Assembly (NCBI RefSeq): GCF_003426025.1
Contig: NZ_QJSH01000013.1
Coordinates: forward strand, 1-64,000
Source of the DNA: Paraliobacillus quinghaiensis
GTDB lineage: Bacteria > Bacillota > Bacilli > Bacillales > Amphibacillaceae
Direction: 5' to 3'
Length of the DNA stretch: 64,000 nucleotides
Shown: positions 45,638 through 56,911 of the stretch, piece after piece
Position numbering within the stretch: position 1 is the stretch's first letter
Layout: each line of letters begins with the position of its first letter
Position numbers and translations under genes: made by a program
Notes under the pieces: model-generated
Seen by the model: only the letters and a program-made list of their open reading frames with translations
The model's database searches: none
Told to the model about the DNA's origin: nothing

Positions 45638-45949
45638 TTATTTATCTAACGCTTCACCGGATTTTTTAGCGATACGAACTTTCTTTCCGTCACGTTCTTC
45701 AAATCCTACACGAGTTGGCTCGCCGGATTTTGGATCAATCGGCAATACATTAGAAACATGAATTGGTGCTTCATGGTTTAAGATTCCACCTTGTGGATTA
45801 TCTTGTGAAGGTTTTGCGTGTTTTTTTACAACGTTAATCCCTTCAACTAGTACACGATCTTTTTTTGGGTATGCCACAAGGACTACACCTTGTTTCCCTT
45901 TATCTTTACCAGAAATTACTTGTACTTTATCACCTTTTTTTACATGCAT
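45638..45949 (-). CDS. rplX: ribosomal protein L24
   Basis: 103 aa. KOW motif '[20 protein letters not shown]' at the N-terminus and '[20 protein letters not shown]' identify it. Assembly initiator of the 50S subunit. Confidence 0.97.
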   Translation of the reverse strand: MHVKKGDKVQVISGKDKGKQGVVLVAYPKKDRVLVEGINVVKKHAKPSQDNPQGGILNHEAPIHVSNVLPIDPKSGEPTRVGFEERDGKKVRIAKKSGEALDK

Positions 45950-46070
45950 GCTAGACGCACCTCCTTACAAGGCTTTTCATTAAGAGCTTTTTCATTAATT
46001 AAAAACAAGAAGCTTGATACGTTGTCTGAATTTGTCAACGACGTATCAAAACATAACGTGTTTTCAAATT

Positions 46071-46478
<408 letters not shown>

Positions 46479-46487
46479 TTACTTTAA

Positions 46488-46751
46488 TTAAATTATAACG
46501 GCTTCTTCCACAACTTCAACAAGACGGAATCGTTTTGTTGCTGATAATGGACGAGTTTCCATAATGGTTACAATATCACCAGTTTTTGCTTGGTTGTTCT
46601 CATCATGTGTTTTGAATTTCTTTGAGTATTTTACACGTTTTCCATAAAGTTTATGGAATTTATACGTTTCAACTAATACAGTGATCGTTTTGTCCATTTT
46701 ATCTGAAACAACACGACCAGTGTAAACTTTACGATTATTACGCTCAGTCAT
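46488..46751 (-). CDS. rpsQ: ribosomal protein S17
   Basis: 87 aa OB-fold protein: '[20 protein letters not shown]', '[20 protein letters not shown]', '[20 protein letters not shown]'. Primary 16S rRNA binder. Follows rpmC by 26 nt. Confidence 0.97.
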   Translation of the reverse strand: MTERNNRKVYTGRVVSDKMDKTITVLVETYKFHKLYGKRVKYSKKFKTHDENNQAKTGDIVTIMETRPLSATKRFRLVEVVEEAVII

Positions 46752-46777
46752 TTGAGGTTAACCTCCTCTCGGGTTTA

Positions 46778-46978
46778 CTAATTATTTACACTTAGCTCTC
46801 TTTGACGTACAACAGTTTTCATACGAGCAATGGATTTACGAACTTCACGAAGACGTGCTGTGTTCTCCAATTGTCCTGTAGCTAACTGAAAACGCAAGTT
46901 GAAAAGCTCTTCTTTTAATGACTTGATTTTCTGTTCAATTTCGGCAGTGGTTAGTTCTCTGATTTCATTAGCCTTCAT
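46778..46978 (-). CDS. rpmC: ribosomal protein L29
   Basis: 66 aa from the ATG at 46978 ('[20 protein letters not shown]'). A longer frame upstream is not expected for this family, and the site GGTGGTGAAATCA fits this start. It overlaps the rplP end by 11 nt. '[20 protein letters not shown]' is the core. Confidence 0.95.
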   Translation of the reverse strand: MKANEIRELTTAEIEQKIKSLKEELFNLRFQLATGQLENTARLREVRKSIARMKTVVRQRELSVNN

Positions 46979-47402
46979 TGATTTCACCACCAATTTCTTC
47001 ACGTTTTACGAACTTAGTTTTTACCGGTAATTTATGAGAAGCAAGACGTAGTGCTTCACGAGCCACTTCTTCTGAAACTCCAGCAATTTCAAACATAATT
47101 TTACCAGGTTTTACAACTGCAACCCATCCTTCAGGAGCACCTTTACCTGAACCCATTCGAACTTCTAATGGTTTTGCTGTGTAAGGTTTATCTGGGAAAA
47201 TTTTAATCCAAACTTTACCGCCACGTTTCATATAACGAGTCATTGCAATACGTGCAGACTCAATTTGACGACTTGTAATCCAAGAAGCATCAACAGCTTG
47301 TAACCCATACTCACCAAATGCGATTGATGTGCCACCTTTTGCTTTACCTCTCATTTTACCACGATGTTGCTTACGATGTTTTACACGTTTAGGCATTAAC
47401 AT
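46968..47402 (-). CDS. rplP: ribosomal protein L16
   Basis: 144 aa. '[20 protein letters not shown]', '[20 protein letters not shown]', '[20 protein letters not shown]'. Lies near the peptidyl-transferase entrance and tRNA A site. Confidence 0.97.
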   Translation of the reverse strand: MLMPKRVKHRKQHRGKMRGKAKGGTSIAFGEYGLQAVDASWITSRQIESARIAMTRYMKRGGKVWIKIFPDKPYTAKPLEVRMGSGKGAPEGWVAVVKPGKIMFEIAGVSEEVAREALRLASHKLPVKTKFVKREEIGGEINEG

Positions 47403-47419
47403 AATGCGTGCCCCCTTCC

Positions 47420-48061
47420 TTACTTTTTGTTTTTAGTTGGAAGGACTTCACCACGGTAGATCCACACTTTAACACCTAGTTTACCGTACGTAGTATCTGC
47501 TTCTGCAGTACCGTAATCGATATCAGCACGTAATGTGTGTAGTGGTACAGTTCCTTCACTATAGCTCTCCGCACGTGCAATATCCGCTCCACCTAAACGG
47601 CCGGATACTTGTGTACGAATACCTTTTGCTCCCATACGCATAGCACGTTGAATTACTTGTTTTTGTGCGCGACGGAATGAAATACGATTTTCTAATTGAC
47701 GTGCAATGTTTTCTGCAACAAGTTTCGCATCCATGTCAGCTTTTTTGATTTCCACGATGTTAATGTGAACTTTTTTACCAGTTAAAGCATTTAATGATTT
47801 ACGAAGTGCTTCCACTTCTGAACCACCTTTACCAATAACCATACCTGGTTTTGCAGTAGATATAGAAATGTTTACACGATTTGCTGCACGTTCGATTTCA
47901 ACTTTAGAAACCGACGCATCTTTTAGACGTTGTTCGACATATTCACGAATCTTAATATCTTCATGTAATAAGTCTGCATAATCTTTGCCAGCGTACCATT
48001 TGGATTCCCAATCACGGATAACGCCAACACGAAGTCCTATCGGATTAACTTTTTGACCCAC
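47420..48061 (-). CDS. rpsC: ribosomal protein S3
   Basis: 213 aa, a little shorter at the C-terminus than B. subtilis S3. '[20 protein letters not shown]', the KH domain with '[20 protein letters not shown]', and '[20 protein letters not shown]'. Part of the mRNA entry tunnel. Confidence 0.97.
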   Translation of the reverse strand: MGQKVNPIGLRVGVIRDWESKWYAGKDYADLLHEDIKIREYVEQRLKDASVSKVEIERAANRVNISISTAKPGMVIGKGGSEVEALRKSLNALTGKKVHINIVEIKKADMDAKLVAENIARQLENRISFRRAQKQVIQRAMRMGAKGIRTQVSGRLGGADIARAESYSEGTVPLHTLRADIDYGTAEADTTYGKLGVKVWIYRGEVLPTKNKK

Positions 48062-48064
48062 AGA

Positions 48065-48406
48065 TTATCCCTCCTTCTTTTCTGATACAACCACCGTAAT
48101 GTGGCTTGTTCTTTTATTAATTTGACTTGCGCGACCCATCGCACGTGGACGGAAACGTTTCAAAGTAACGCCTTCGTCTACAAATGCTTCAGATACATAT
48201 AGATCATCTACGTTCATTTCGTAGTTATGTTCTGCATTAGCAATCGCAGAATTTAGTACTTTTTCAACAACTGGCGATGCGCCACGTTGAGTATGCTTTA
48301 GAATTGAAATTGCTTCTCCTACTTGTTTTCCTCGAATTAAATCAATGACCAAACGAACTTTACGAGGAGCAATTCGAACAGTTTTTGCAACAGCTTTAGC
48401 TTGCAT
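48065..48406 (-). CDS. rplV: ribosomal protein L22
   Basis: 113 aa from the ATG at 48406 ([16 protein letters not shown]), behind GAGGAGGC. '[20 protein letters not shown]' and the loop-tip region '[20 protein letters not shown]' that lines the exit tunnel are conserved. Confidence 0.97.
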   Translation of the reverse strand: MQAKAVAKTVRIAPRKVRLVIDLIRGKQVGEAISILKHTQRGASPVVEKVLNSAIANAEHNYEMNVDDLYVSEAFVDEGVTLKRFRPRAMGRASQINKRTSHITVVVSEKKEG

Positions 48407-48425
48407 CAAGAGTGCCTCCTCTCAT

Positions 48426-48704
48426 TTAGCGTTTTGTTTTTCTGTCATCGCCTGCATGCCCTCTGAATGAGCGGGATGGAGCGAATTCACCTAATTTATG
48501 TCCAACCATATCTTCCGTTACAAAAACCGGTACGTGTTTACGACCATCGTATACGGCGATAGTGTGTCCTACAAAGTTTGGGAAAATGGTAGAACGACGT
48601 GACCAGGTTTTAACTACTTGCTTTTTGTCATCTTCATTTAATTTTTCAACTTTCTTAATCAAATGGTCATCTACGAAAGGTCCCTTTTTTAAACTACGAC
48701 CCAT
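48426..48704 (-). CDS. rpsS: ribosomal protein S19
   Basis: 92 aa. '[20 protein letters not shown]', '[20 protein letters not shown]', '[20 protein letters not shown]'. 30S head protein, next to S13. Confidence 0.98.
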   Translation of the reverse strand: MGRSLKKGPFVDDHLIKKVEKLNEDDKKQVVKTWSRRSTIFPNFVGHTIAVYDGRKHVPVFVTEDMVGHKLGEFAPSRSFRGHAGDDRKTKR

Positions 48705-48758
48705 ACATAAACCTCCCTTCGTGATTGACGGACGGGTATTTCCCGTCGTTCAATCCCG

Positions 48759-49589
48759 TTATTTTTTACGTTTACGTACAATAAATTTATCTGTTGGTTT
48801 GTTGCGTTTACGTGTTTTGTAACCAAGCGTCGGTTTGCCCCATGGTGACATAGGTGATTTACGACCGATTGGCGCGCGACCTTCACCACCACCGTGTGGG
48901 TGATCGTTAGGGTTCATTACAGAACCACGTACTGTTGGACGGATACCTTTCCAACGAGAACGTCCAGCTTTACCTACATTGATTAATTCGTGTTCTAGGT
49001 TACCAACTTGACCAATTGTTGCGCGACAAGTTCCAAGTACTAGACGAACTTCACCAGATGCTAATCGAACAAGAACATATTTGTCCTCACGTCCCAAGAT
49101 TTGAGCTTGAGAACCAGCAGAACGTGCAAGTTGTCCTCCGCGTCCTGGTTTTAATTCTACGTTGTGAATGATTGTACCAACTGGAATGTCCATAAGTGGT
49201 AATGCGTTACCTAATTTGATATCTGCATCTTTACCAGAAATAATTTCTGTACCTACTTCTAATCCTTTTGGTGCTAAGATGTAGCGTTTTTCACCATCTG
49301 CATAATGAATTAAAGCGATGTTAGCAGTACGGTTTGGATCGTATTCGATCGTAGCAACGCGTCCTGGTATACCATCTTTTTCACGTTTAAAATCAATTAT
49401 ACGGTATTTACGTTTGTGTCCACCACCTTGATGACGAACAGTCAATTTACCTTGATTATTTCGTCCACCACGTTTAAATAGTGGGCTTAGTAATGTTTTT
49501 TCAGGTTCAGTTGCTGTGATTTCAGAGAAATCAGAACCTGACATACCACGTCTACCATTCGAAGTTGGTTTATACTTCTTAATAGCCAT
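48759..49589 (-). CDS. rplB: ribosomal protein L2
   Basis: 276 aa. OB and SH3-like domains, '[20 protein letters not shown]', and the C-terminal loop with the conserved His near the peptidyl-transferase centre ('[19 protein letters not shown]'). Ends in the basic tail '[14 protein letters not shown]'. Confidence 0.98.
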   Translation of the reverse strand: MAIKKYKPTSNGRRGMSGSDFSEITATEPEKTLLSPLFKRGGRNNQGKLTVRHQGGGHKRKYRIIDFKREKDGIPGRVATIEYDPNRTANIALIHYADGEKRYILAPKGLEVGTEIISGKDADIKLGNALPLMDIPVGTIIHNVELKPGRGGQLARSAGSQAQILGREDKYVLVRLASGEVRLVLGTCRATIGQVGNLEHELINVGKAGRSRWKGIRPTVRGSVMNPNDHPHGGGEGRAPIGRKSPMSPWGKPTLGYKTRKRNKPTDKFIVRKRKK

Positions 49590-49620
49590 CTTTTTTCCCT
49601 CCTTCTTCTATAGCGTTATA

Positions 49621-49911
49621 TTAAACACTCTCGAAAAATTCTAGTTCTTTACTGTCTTCAGATAGTTGAATAACAGCTTTCTTGCGGTCCGAACGAAATC
49701 CTCCGTAACGGCCCATGCGTTTGAATTTACCTTTAAGGTTCATTGTGTTTACTTGAACAACAGACACACCAAAGATTAATTCAATAGCTTGTTTAATTTC
49801 TGTTTTATTTGCTTTCGGATCTACTTCAAACGTATATTTCTTCTCAGCCATAAGGTCTGAAGAGTGTTCCGTAATAACCGGGCGCTTAATAATATCACGT
49901 GGGTCCTTCAT
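49621..49911 (-). CDS. rplW: ribosomal protein L23
   Basis: 96 aa. '[20 protein letters not shown]', '[20 protein letters not shown]', '[19 protein letters not shown]'. Exit-tunnel rim protein that docks trigger factor and SRP. Its ATG overlaps the rplD stop by 1 nt. Confidence 0.97.
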   Translation of the reverse strand: MKDPRDIIKRPVITEHSSDLMAEKKYTFEVDPKANKTEIKQAIELIFGVSVVQVNTMNLKGKFKRMGRYGGFRSDRKKAVIQLSEDSKELEFFESV

Positions 49912-50534
49912 TATGCAAGCACCTCCCCTGCTTTTTCCGCTGCATCCTTAGTTAAGATCAGCTTGTCATGCGTAAGCAAGTCGATTACATTAACTTCACT
50001 TACAGGTAAAACTTTTGCATTTGGTAAGTTATTTGCAGAGCGTGCAATAACTTCGTCTCTATCAGCAGTTACAATCAATGCTTTTGCATCAACGTTTAAC
50101 GCGTTTAATAGATTAACCACTTCTTTTGTTTTAGGCGCATCAAATGCTAAACTATCTAAAACAACTAAGCTGTCTTCCTTCACTTTTGAAGAAAGAGCTG
50201 AACGTAGTGCTAAACGACGTACTTTCTTCGGTAATTTGTAGCTGTAGCTACGAGGTGTTGGTCCGAATACGACTCCACCACCAACCCATTGCGGGGCACG
50301 AATGGTACCTTGACGCGCACGGCCTGTACCTTTTTGGCGCCATGGTTTACGGCCACCACCACGTACTGCTGAACGATTTTTAACAGCGTGTGTACCTTGA
50401 CGGCGAGACGCTTGTTGCATCACAACTGCATCATGTAACACGTGCTCATTTGGTTCAATACCGAATACAGCATCGTTTAATTCTACATCACCTACTTGAG
50501 ATCCACTTTGGTTATATAGTGCTACTTTAAGCAT
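49911..50534 (-). CDS. rplD: ribosomal protein L4
   Basis: 207 aa. The long tunnel loop is recognisable as '[20 protein letters not shown]', '[20 protein letters not shown]' and '[20 protein letters not shown]'. In E. coli L4 controls the S10 operon; in Bacillus it is not known to do so. Intact. Confidence 0.97.
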   Translation of the reverse strand: MLKVALYNQSGSQVGDVELNDAVFGIEPNEHVLHDAVVMQQASRRQGTHAVKNRSAVRGGGRKPWRQKGTGRARQGTIRAPQWVGGGVVFGPTPRSYSYKLPKKVRRLALRSALSSKVKEDSLVVLDSLAFDAPKTKEVVNLLNALNVDAKALIVTADRDEVIARSANNLPNAKVLPVSEVNVIDLLTHDKLILTKDAAEKAGEVLA

Positions 50535-50558
50535 GACATATCCTCCCTTCGATTTATA

Positions 50559-51188
50559 TTAGTTAGCTTTTATTGAGCTAGTGATTTTTACAAATGATTT
50601 TTTCGGTCCAGGTACGTTCCCTTTTACTAGTAAAAGATTACGTTCTACATCTGTTTTTACTACTTCTAGGTTTTGAATTGTAATTGTTTCTCCACCCATT
50701 TGACCTGGTAACTTTTTACCTTTGAAAACACGCATTGGATCAATAACACCCATTGAACCTGGTCTTCTGTGGTAACGAGAACCGTGAGTCATAGGACCAC
50801 GAGATTGGTTGTGGCGCTTAATTGCACCTTGGAAACCTTTCCCTTTAGATGTTCCTGTTACATCAATTTTGTCTCCAGCTTGGAAAACCTCTACGCTAAG
50901 TTCTTGACCTACTTCATAATCATCAAGATTTGCGTTACGGAATTCACGAATGAAGCGCTTAGGGTTCGTGCTCGCTTTCGCAGCATGCCCTTTAGCTGGT
51001 TTATTAGAACGAGATTCCTTCTTGTCTGCAAAACCTAATTGAATAGCTTCATAGCCGTCATTTTCTAATGTTCTCTTTTGCAAAACAACATTCGGCTCAG
51101 CTTGAATAACTGTTACTGGTGTCAACTCTCCATCTTCAGAGAAAAGTTGAGTCATGCCGATTTTGCGACCTAAGATTCCTTTCGTCAT
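50559..51188 (-). CDS. rplC: ribosomal protein L3
   Basis: 209 aa. '[20 protein letters not shown]' and the central extension '[20 protein letters not shown]', '[20 protein letters not shown]' reaching the peptidyl-transferase centre. Follows rpsJ by 27 nt. Confidence 0.97.
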   Translation of the reverse strand: MTKGILGRKIGMTQLFSEDGELTPVTVIQAEPNVVLQKRTLENDGYEAIQLGFADKKESRSNKPAKGHAAKASTNPKRFIREFRNANLDDYEVGQELSVEVFQAGDKIDVTGTSKGKGFQGAIKRHNQSRGPMTHGSRYHRRPGSMGVIDPMRVFKGKKLPGQMGGETITIQNLEVVKTDVERNLLLVKGNVPGPKKSFVKITSSIKAN

Positions 51189-51215
51189 CCGTTACACCTC
51201 CTAAATTAATTTCTA

Positions 51216-51656
<441 letters not shown>

Positions 51657-51685
51657 ATTATATACAACTACTTAATGAAATGCAA
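51657..51685 (-). promoter_or_regulatory. sigma-A promoter of the S10 operon
   Basis: On the minus strand TTGCAT (51680-51685), a 17-bp spacer and TATAAT (51657-51662) form a near-consensus promoter. It lies between the tuf terminator and rpsJ, so the S10 operon has its own start. Confidence 0.8.
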
Positions 51686-51782
51686 GATTAATTGAGAATT
51701 TTTTTAATGAAATATTAAACTAGCTGATTTTATGTAATTATAGGTTCTATTAGATACCCCATTTATAAATATATTATTATAA

Positions 51783-51817
51783 AAAAACAGACAACGGTTA
51801 AATCGTTGTCTGTTTTT
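51783..51817 (-). terminator. rho-independent terminator of the str operon (tuf)
   Basis: AAAAACAGACAACG (51783-51796) and CGTTGTCTGTTTTT (51804-51817) form a perfect 14-bp stem with a 7-nt loop, ending in a T-run, 12 nt after the tuf stop. Confidence 0.92.
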
Positions 51818-51828
51818 AAATGTTTTAA

Positions 51829-53019
51829 TTACTCAGTGATTGTTGCAACAACGCCAGCGCCTACAGTACGGCCACCTTCACGAATAGAGAACTTAGTTCC
51901 ATCTTCGATAGCGATTGGAGAGATAAGCTCAACAGTCATCTCAACGTTGTCACCAGGCATAACCATTTCTACGCCTTCAGGAAGTTGAATTACGCCAGTT
52001 ACATCCGTTGTACGGAAGTAGAACTGTGGGCGGTAATTGTTGAAGAATGGCGTATGACGGCCACCTTCTTCTTTAGATAAAACATAAACTTCTGCTTTAA
52101 ACTTAGTGTGCGGAGTGATTGAACCTGGCTTAGCAAGTACTTGTCCACGTCCGATATCTTCACGTGCAACACCACGTAATAGTGCACCAATGTTGTCGCC
52201 AGCTTCAGCATAGTCAAGAAGCTTACGGAACATTTCAACACCAGTTACAGTAGTTTTCTTAGGTTCTTCAGAAAGACCAATGATGTCAATTTCGTCTCCA
52301 ACTTTAACTACTCCACGCTCAACACGTCCAGTAGCAACTGTTCCACGACCAGTGATTGAGAATACATCCTCAACTGGCATCATGAATGGTTTTTCAGTAT
52401 CACGATCAGGACGTGGGATATACTCATCAACAGCATCCATTAATTCGTATACTTTATTAACATATGACTCTTCGCCTTCAAGTGCTTTAAGAGCAGATCC
52501 TGCAATAACTGGTACGTCATCACCAGGGAAGTCATACTCAGAAAGAAGGTCACGTACTTCCATTTCTACTAATTCAAGAAGTTCTTCATCGTCTACCATG
52601 TCAACTTTGTTTAAGAATACAACAATCGCAGGTACACCAACTTGACGAGAAAGTAAGATGTGCTCACGAGTTTGTGGCATTGGGCCATCAGCTGCAGATA
52701 CAACTAGGATAGCTCCGTCCATTTGTGCAGCACCAGTGATCATGTTTTTAACATAGTCAGCGTGACCTGGACAGTCAACGTGTGCATAGTGACGGTTTTC
52801 AGTTTCGTACTCAACGTGTGCAGTTGAGATTGTGATTCCACGTTCGCGTTCTTCTGGAGCACCATCAATTTGATCGTACGCCATTGCAGTACCTGAACCT
52901 GAACGATTGTGTAGTACTGTTGAAATTGCAGCTGTTAGTGTAGTTTTACCATGGTCAACGTGTCCAATAGTACCAATATTAACGTGGTCTTTGGAGCGGT
53001 CGAATTTTTCTTTACCCAT
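51829..53019 (-). CDS. tuf: elongation factor Tu
   Basis: 396 aa GTPase that brings aminoacyl-tRNA to the ribosome. G1 '[10 protein letters not shown]', G3 '[12 protein letters not shown]', G4 '[10 protein letters not shown]', G5 'GSALKALEG'. Domains 2 and 3 are complete ('[20 protein letters not shown]' ... '[15 protein letters not shown]'). Last gene of the str operon, with its own promoter upstream. Confidence 0.99.
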   Translation of the reverse strand: MGKEKFDRSKDHVNIGTIGHVDHGKTTLTAAISTVLHNRSGSGTAMAYDQIDGAPEERERGITISTAHVEYETENRHYAHVDCPGHADYVKNMITGAAQMDGAILVVSAADGPMPQTREHILLSRQVGVPAIVVFLNKVDMVDDEELLELVEMEVRDLLSEYDFPGDDVPVIAGSALKALEGEESYVNKVYELMDAVDEYIPRPDRDTEKPFMMPVEDVFSITGRGTVATGRVERGVVKVGDEIDIIGLSEEPKKTTVTGVEMFRKLLDYAEAGDNIGALLRGVAREDIGRGQVLAKPGSITPHTKFKAEVYVLSKEEGGRHTPFFNNYRPQFYFRTTDVTGVIQLPEGVEMVMPGDNVEMTVELISPIAIEDGTKFSIREGGRTVGAGVVATITE

Positions 53020-53087
53020 TTATAGTTCCTCCTTTAAATAAATAAAAGTTAATTTTTATAAAACATGTATGCTCACTTAGAGACAAA

Positions 53088-53117
53088 ATTATATTCATTT
53101 CTAAGCGTACAATACAA
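53088..53117 (-). promoter_or_regulatory. probable tuf promoter
   Basis: On the minus strand TTGTAT (53112-53117), 18-bp spacer, TATAAT (53088-53093), in the 127-bp gap between fusA and tuf. An internal tuf promoter would allow higher EF-Tu synthesis. Confidence 0.6.
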
Positions 53118-53146
53118 GTTATACTTTATATTTTGGAAAAAATCAA

Positions 53147-55225
53147 TTATTCTCCAGTGTTTTTCTTAATAATTTCTTCAGAAATACTTTTCGGTACTTC
53201 TTCAAAGTGGTCAAAGTGCATTGTATACGTTCCTCGACCTTGTGTGTTAGAACGAAGTGCAGTTGCATAACCAAACATTTCAGAAAGTGGAACAAAAGCT
53301 TTAACAACTTGTGCATTACCACGAGCTTCCATGCCCTCTACACGACCACGACGAGATGTAACATCACCCATAATGTCACCCATGTATTCTTCTGGAATAA
53401 CAATTTCAACTTTCTCGATTGGCTCAAGAAGTGCAGGGTTACATTTGTTTTTCGCTGCTTTAAGTGCCATAGATGCAGCAACTTTAAAGGCAGTTTCATT
53501 TGAATCGACATCGTGATAGCTTCCATCAAACAATGTTGCTTTCAAATCAATTAGTGGATAACCTGCAACTACACCATTCTGCATCGCTTCTTTTACACCA
53601 GCTTCTACAGAGGAGATGTATTCACGTGGAACTGAACCACCAACTGTTTTGTTTACAAATTCGAATCCAGCACCCTCTGTGTTAGGCTCGAATGTAATCC
53701 ATACGTGACCATATTGTCCACGACCACCAGATTGACGAACGAACTTACCTTCAACATTAGCAGAGTCACGGAATGTTTCTCTGTAAGATACTTGTGGTGC
53801 ACCAACGTTTGCTTCTACTTTGAATTCTCGCTTCATACGATCAACGATAATATCAAGGTGAAGTTCACCCATACCAGAAATGATAGTTTGACCTGTTTCA
53901 ACATCAGTTTCTGTTTTAAATGTAGGATCTTCTTCAGCTAACTTACCTAAAGCAATTGCCATCTTATCTTGGTCAGCTTTTGATTTAGGTTCAATCGCTA
54001 CAGAAATAACCGGTTCAGGGAATTCCATAGACTCTAAAATTACAAGATTTTTCTCATCACATAAAGTGTCTCCTGTTGAAGTATCTTTTAGACCAACAGC
54101 ACCCGCGATATCTCCAGCATACACAGTAGAGATTTCTTCACGTGAGTTAGCGTGCATCTGTAAAATACGTCCAACACGTTCTCTTTTATCTTTAGATGAG
54201 TTCTTAACGTAAGAACCTGAACTCAAAGTACCTGAATAGACGCGGAAGAATGTCAGTTTACCAACGTATGGATCAGTAGCTACTTTAAATGCTAACGCTG
54301 AGAATGGTGCGTTATCATCTGCTTTACGAACTACCTCTTCATTTGTTTGTGGTACATGTCCTTCAATTGGAGGTACGTCTGTCGGAGATGGTAAGTAATC
54401 AATAACTCCGTCAATTAATAATTGAACCCCTTTATTTTTGAAAGCAGATCCACAGAATACAGGATAAAATTCTACACTTAGTGTAGCTTTACGTACTGCA
54501 ACAGCAAGTTCTTCATTAGAGATTTCTTCACCATCTAGGTATCTCATCATAAGGTCTTCATCAAGTTCTGCTACAGCTTCTATTAAATTAGTACGATATT
54601 CTTCAGCCTGTTCTTTATACTCATCAGGAATCGGACGAGCTTCTGAACGTGTACCTAAATCGTCTAAATAGAAGTGTGCTTCCATGTTAATAAGGTCAAT
54701 GATCCCTTCGAAATCATCTTCAGCACCAATTGGAAGTTGTACAGGATGTGCATTTGCACCAAGACGATCTCCCAAAGTACCTACAGAATAAAGAAAGTCA
54801 GCACCGATCTTATCCATTTTGTTTACAAATACAATACGTGGAACACCATATGTTGTAGCTTGACGCCAAACAGTTTCTGTTTGTGGTTCTACACCTGACT
54901 GAGCATCAAGTACAGCTACCGAACCGTCAAGCACACGCAATGAACGCTCAACTTCTACCGTGAAGTCCACGTGTCCTGGTGTATCAATAATATTGATACG
55001 GTGACCTTTCCATTGCGCTGTTGTTGCAGCTGATGTAATTGTAATTCCACGTTCTTGCTCTTGTTCCATCCAGTCCATTTGAGAAGCACCTTCGTGTGTT
55101 TCTCCAATTTTATGGATACGTCCTGTATAGAAAAGAATACGTTCTGTTGCTGTTGTTTTACCAGCATCAATATGGGCCATAATCCCAATATTACGTGTCT
55201 TTTCCAAGGAGAATTCTCTAGGCAT
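53147..55225 (-). CDS. fusA: elongation factor G
   Basis: 692 aa translocase GTPase. G1 '[15 protein letters not shown]', G3 '[10 protein letters not shown]', G4 '[11 protein letters not shown]'; domains II-V follow ('[20 protein letters not shown]', '[19 protein letters not shown]'). Full length. Upstream rpsG and downstream tuf complete the str operon. Confidence 0.99.
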   Translation of the reverse strand: MPREFSLEKTRNIGIMAHIDAGKTTATERILFYTGRIHKIGETHEGASQMDWMEQEQERGITITSAATTAQWKGHRINIIDTPGHVDFTVEVERSLRVLDGSVAVLDAQSGVEPQTETVWRQATTYGVPRIVFVNKMDKIGADFLYSVGTLGDRLGANAHPVQLPIGAEDDFEGIIDLINMEAHFYLDDLGTRSEARPIPDEYKEQAEEYRTNLIEAVAELDEDLMMRYLDGEEISNEELAVAVRKATLSVEFYPVFCGSAFKNKGVQLLIDGVIDYLPSPTDVPPIEGHVPQTNEEVVRKADDNAPFSALAFKVATDPYVGKLTFFRVYSGTLSSGSYVKNSSKDKRERVGRILQMHANSREEISTVYAGDIAGAVGLKDTSTGDTLCDEKNLVILESMEFPEPVISVAIEPKSKADQDKMAIALGKLAEEDPTFKTETDVETGQTIISGMGELHLDIIVDRMKREFKVEANVGAPQVSYRETFRDSANVEGKFVRQSGGRGQYGHVWITFEPNTEGAGFEFVNKTVGGSVPREYISSVEAGVKEAMQNGVVAGYPLIDLKATLFDGSYHDVDSNETAFKVAASMALKAAKNKCNPALLEPIEKVEIVIPEEYMGDIMGDVTSRRGRVEGMEARGNAQVVKAFVPLSEMFGYATALRSNTQGRGTYTMHFDHFEEVPKSISEEIIKKNTGE

Positions 55226-55476
55226 ATTTCCTTTCTCCTTCCTATTATCTAAGTTCGTTTTGTTTTATAGTTAACCACATGCGAAACTCAATGCTCAAAT
55301 GCTATTAACCAAACAATTACGTAGTTTATTATTAACTCCATTGTCCAATGACAAATGAGGCTTCCTTCATCTATGTAAGATAAGGCAACATTGATGTGCT
55401 AAAGCTCATCATGTTCCGTATCTTCTTCGACTCATTCCAGCCAAAAGTCATTAGCTGGACAATTAAAGTTTTTAAC
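55226..55476 (-). other. rpsG-fusA intergenic region, 251 bp
   Basis: Longer than usual for the str operon. No gene; may contain an internal promoter. A short inverted pair with CAAATGAGGC near 55352 is not convincing as a terminator. Confidence 0.35.
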
Positions 55477-55947
55477 CTACCAACGGTAGTGCGCGAATGC
55501 TTTGTTTGCTTCCGCCATTTTGTGCATATCTTCTCTTTTCTTGACAGCAGCACCTGTATTGTTAGATGCATCAAGAATCTCATTTGCTAGACGCTCTTCC
55601 ATTGTTTTTTCTCCGCGTTGACGAGAGTAGTTTACAATGTAACGAAGTCCTAATGCTTGGCGGCGTTCAGGGCGAACCTCAACTGGTACTTGGTAGTTTG
55701 AACCACCAACACGGCGAGCACGCACCTCAAGTACTGGCATAACATTTTTCATAGCTTGTTCAAACACTTCGATGGACTGTTGTCCACTACGCTCTTGAAC
55801 AAGTTCAAATGCTTTATATAGAATTTTTTGTGCTGTTCCTCTTCTTCCATCAACCATAATTTGGTTAATCAAACGAGTAACAAGCTTTGAGTTATATAAC
55901 GGATCTGGTAAGACATCACGTTTTGCTACTGGACCTTTACGTGGCAT
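55477..55947 (-). CDS. rpsG: ribosomal protein S7
   Basis: 156 aa. '[20 protein letters not shown]', '[20 protein letters not shown]', '[16 protein letters not shown]' at the end. Organises the 3' major domain of 16S rRNA. Follows rpsL by 38 nt. Confidence 0.98.
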   Translation of the reverse strand: MPRKGPVAKRDVLPDPLYNSKLVTRLINQIMVDGRRGTAQKILYKAFELVQERSGQQSIEVFEQAMKNVMPVLEVRARRVGGSNYQVPVEVRPERRQALGLRYIVNYSRQRGEKTMEERLANEILDASNNTGAAVKKREDMHKMAEANKAFAHYRW

Positions 55948-55985
55948 AGTCTGACCTCCTTTCTGAAATCATCAGCTAATTTAGC

Positions 55986-56489
<504 letters not shown>

Positions 56490-56508
56490 TTAATCATTCA
56501 CCAAAACC

Positions 56509-56760
56509 TCACTGCTTTATTGCTACCGTCGCTGTACCTACATCAATTCCACATGCTTTACCAAGTTTTTTTCTTGAATCAACTTGAATACACGGCACAT
56601 TCATTTTTTCTGCAAGTTGCGACACCTTACTCGTTACATACTGATCTGCATCAGCAGCTATAACGACTTCAGCCACTTCACCATTTTTAATGGCTTTCAG
56701 TGTTTGCTTACTACCAATAATTAAATTATTTTTAACCTGTGCCACTTTTTCATAAGACAC
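56509..56760 (-). CDS. rplGB: L7Ae-family K-turn binding protein (YbxF-like)
   Basis: 83 aa from the GTG at 56760, which lies 8 nt after GGAGG and makes the protein begin M-SYEKVAQ like B. subtilis YbxF (MSYDKVSQ). The ATG two codons earlier is only 2 nt from the site and so unlikely. 'LIIGSKQTLKAIKNGEVAEV' and 'LGKACGIDVGTATVAI' are L7Ae-family. Binds K-turn RNA; located between rpoC and rpsL as in Bacillus. Confidence 0.9.
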   Translation of the reverse strand: MSYEKVAQVKNNLIIGSKQTLKAIKNGEVAEVVIAADADQYVTSKVSQLAEKMNVPCIQVDSRKKLGKACGIDVGTATVAIKQ

Positions 56761-56911
56761 TCTCATATCCTCCAAAGCAACAAGGGTATTAGAAGCACCT
56801 TGAATATAGTATCATTCTAGAATTATAATGTCAACTTAAAAATAAAGTTTCTTATCCTAGCTTTGCTATATTCAAGTTACTTCATTTATTTCACCTTGTT
56901 TTTCCCTATTT

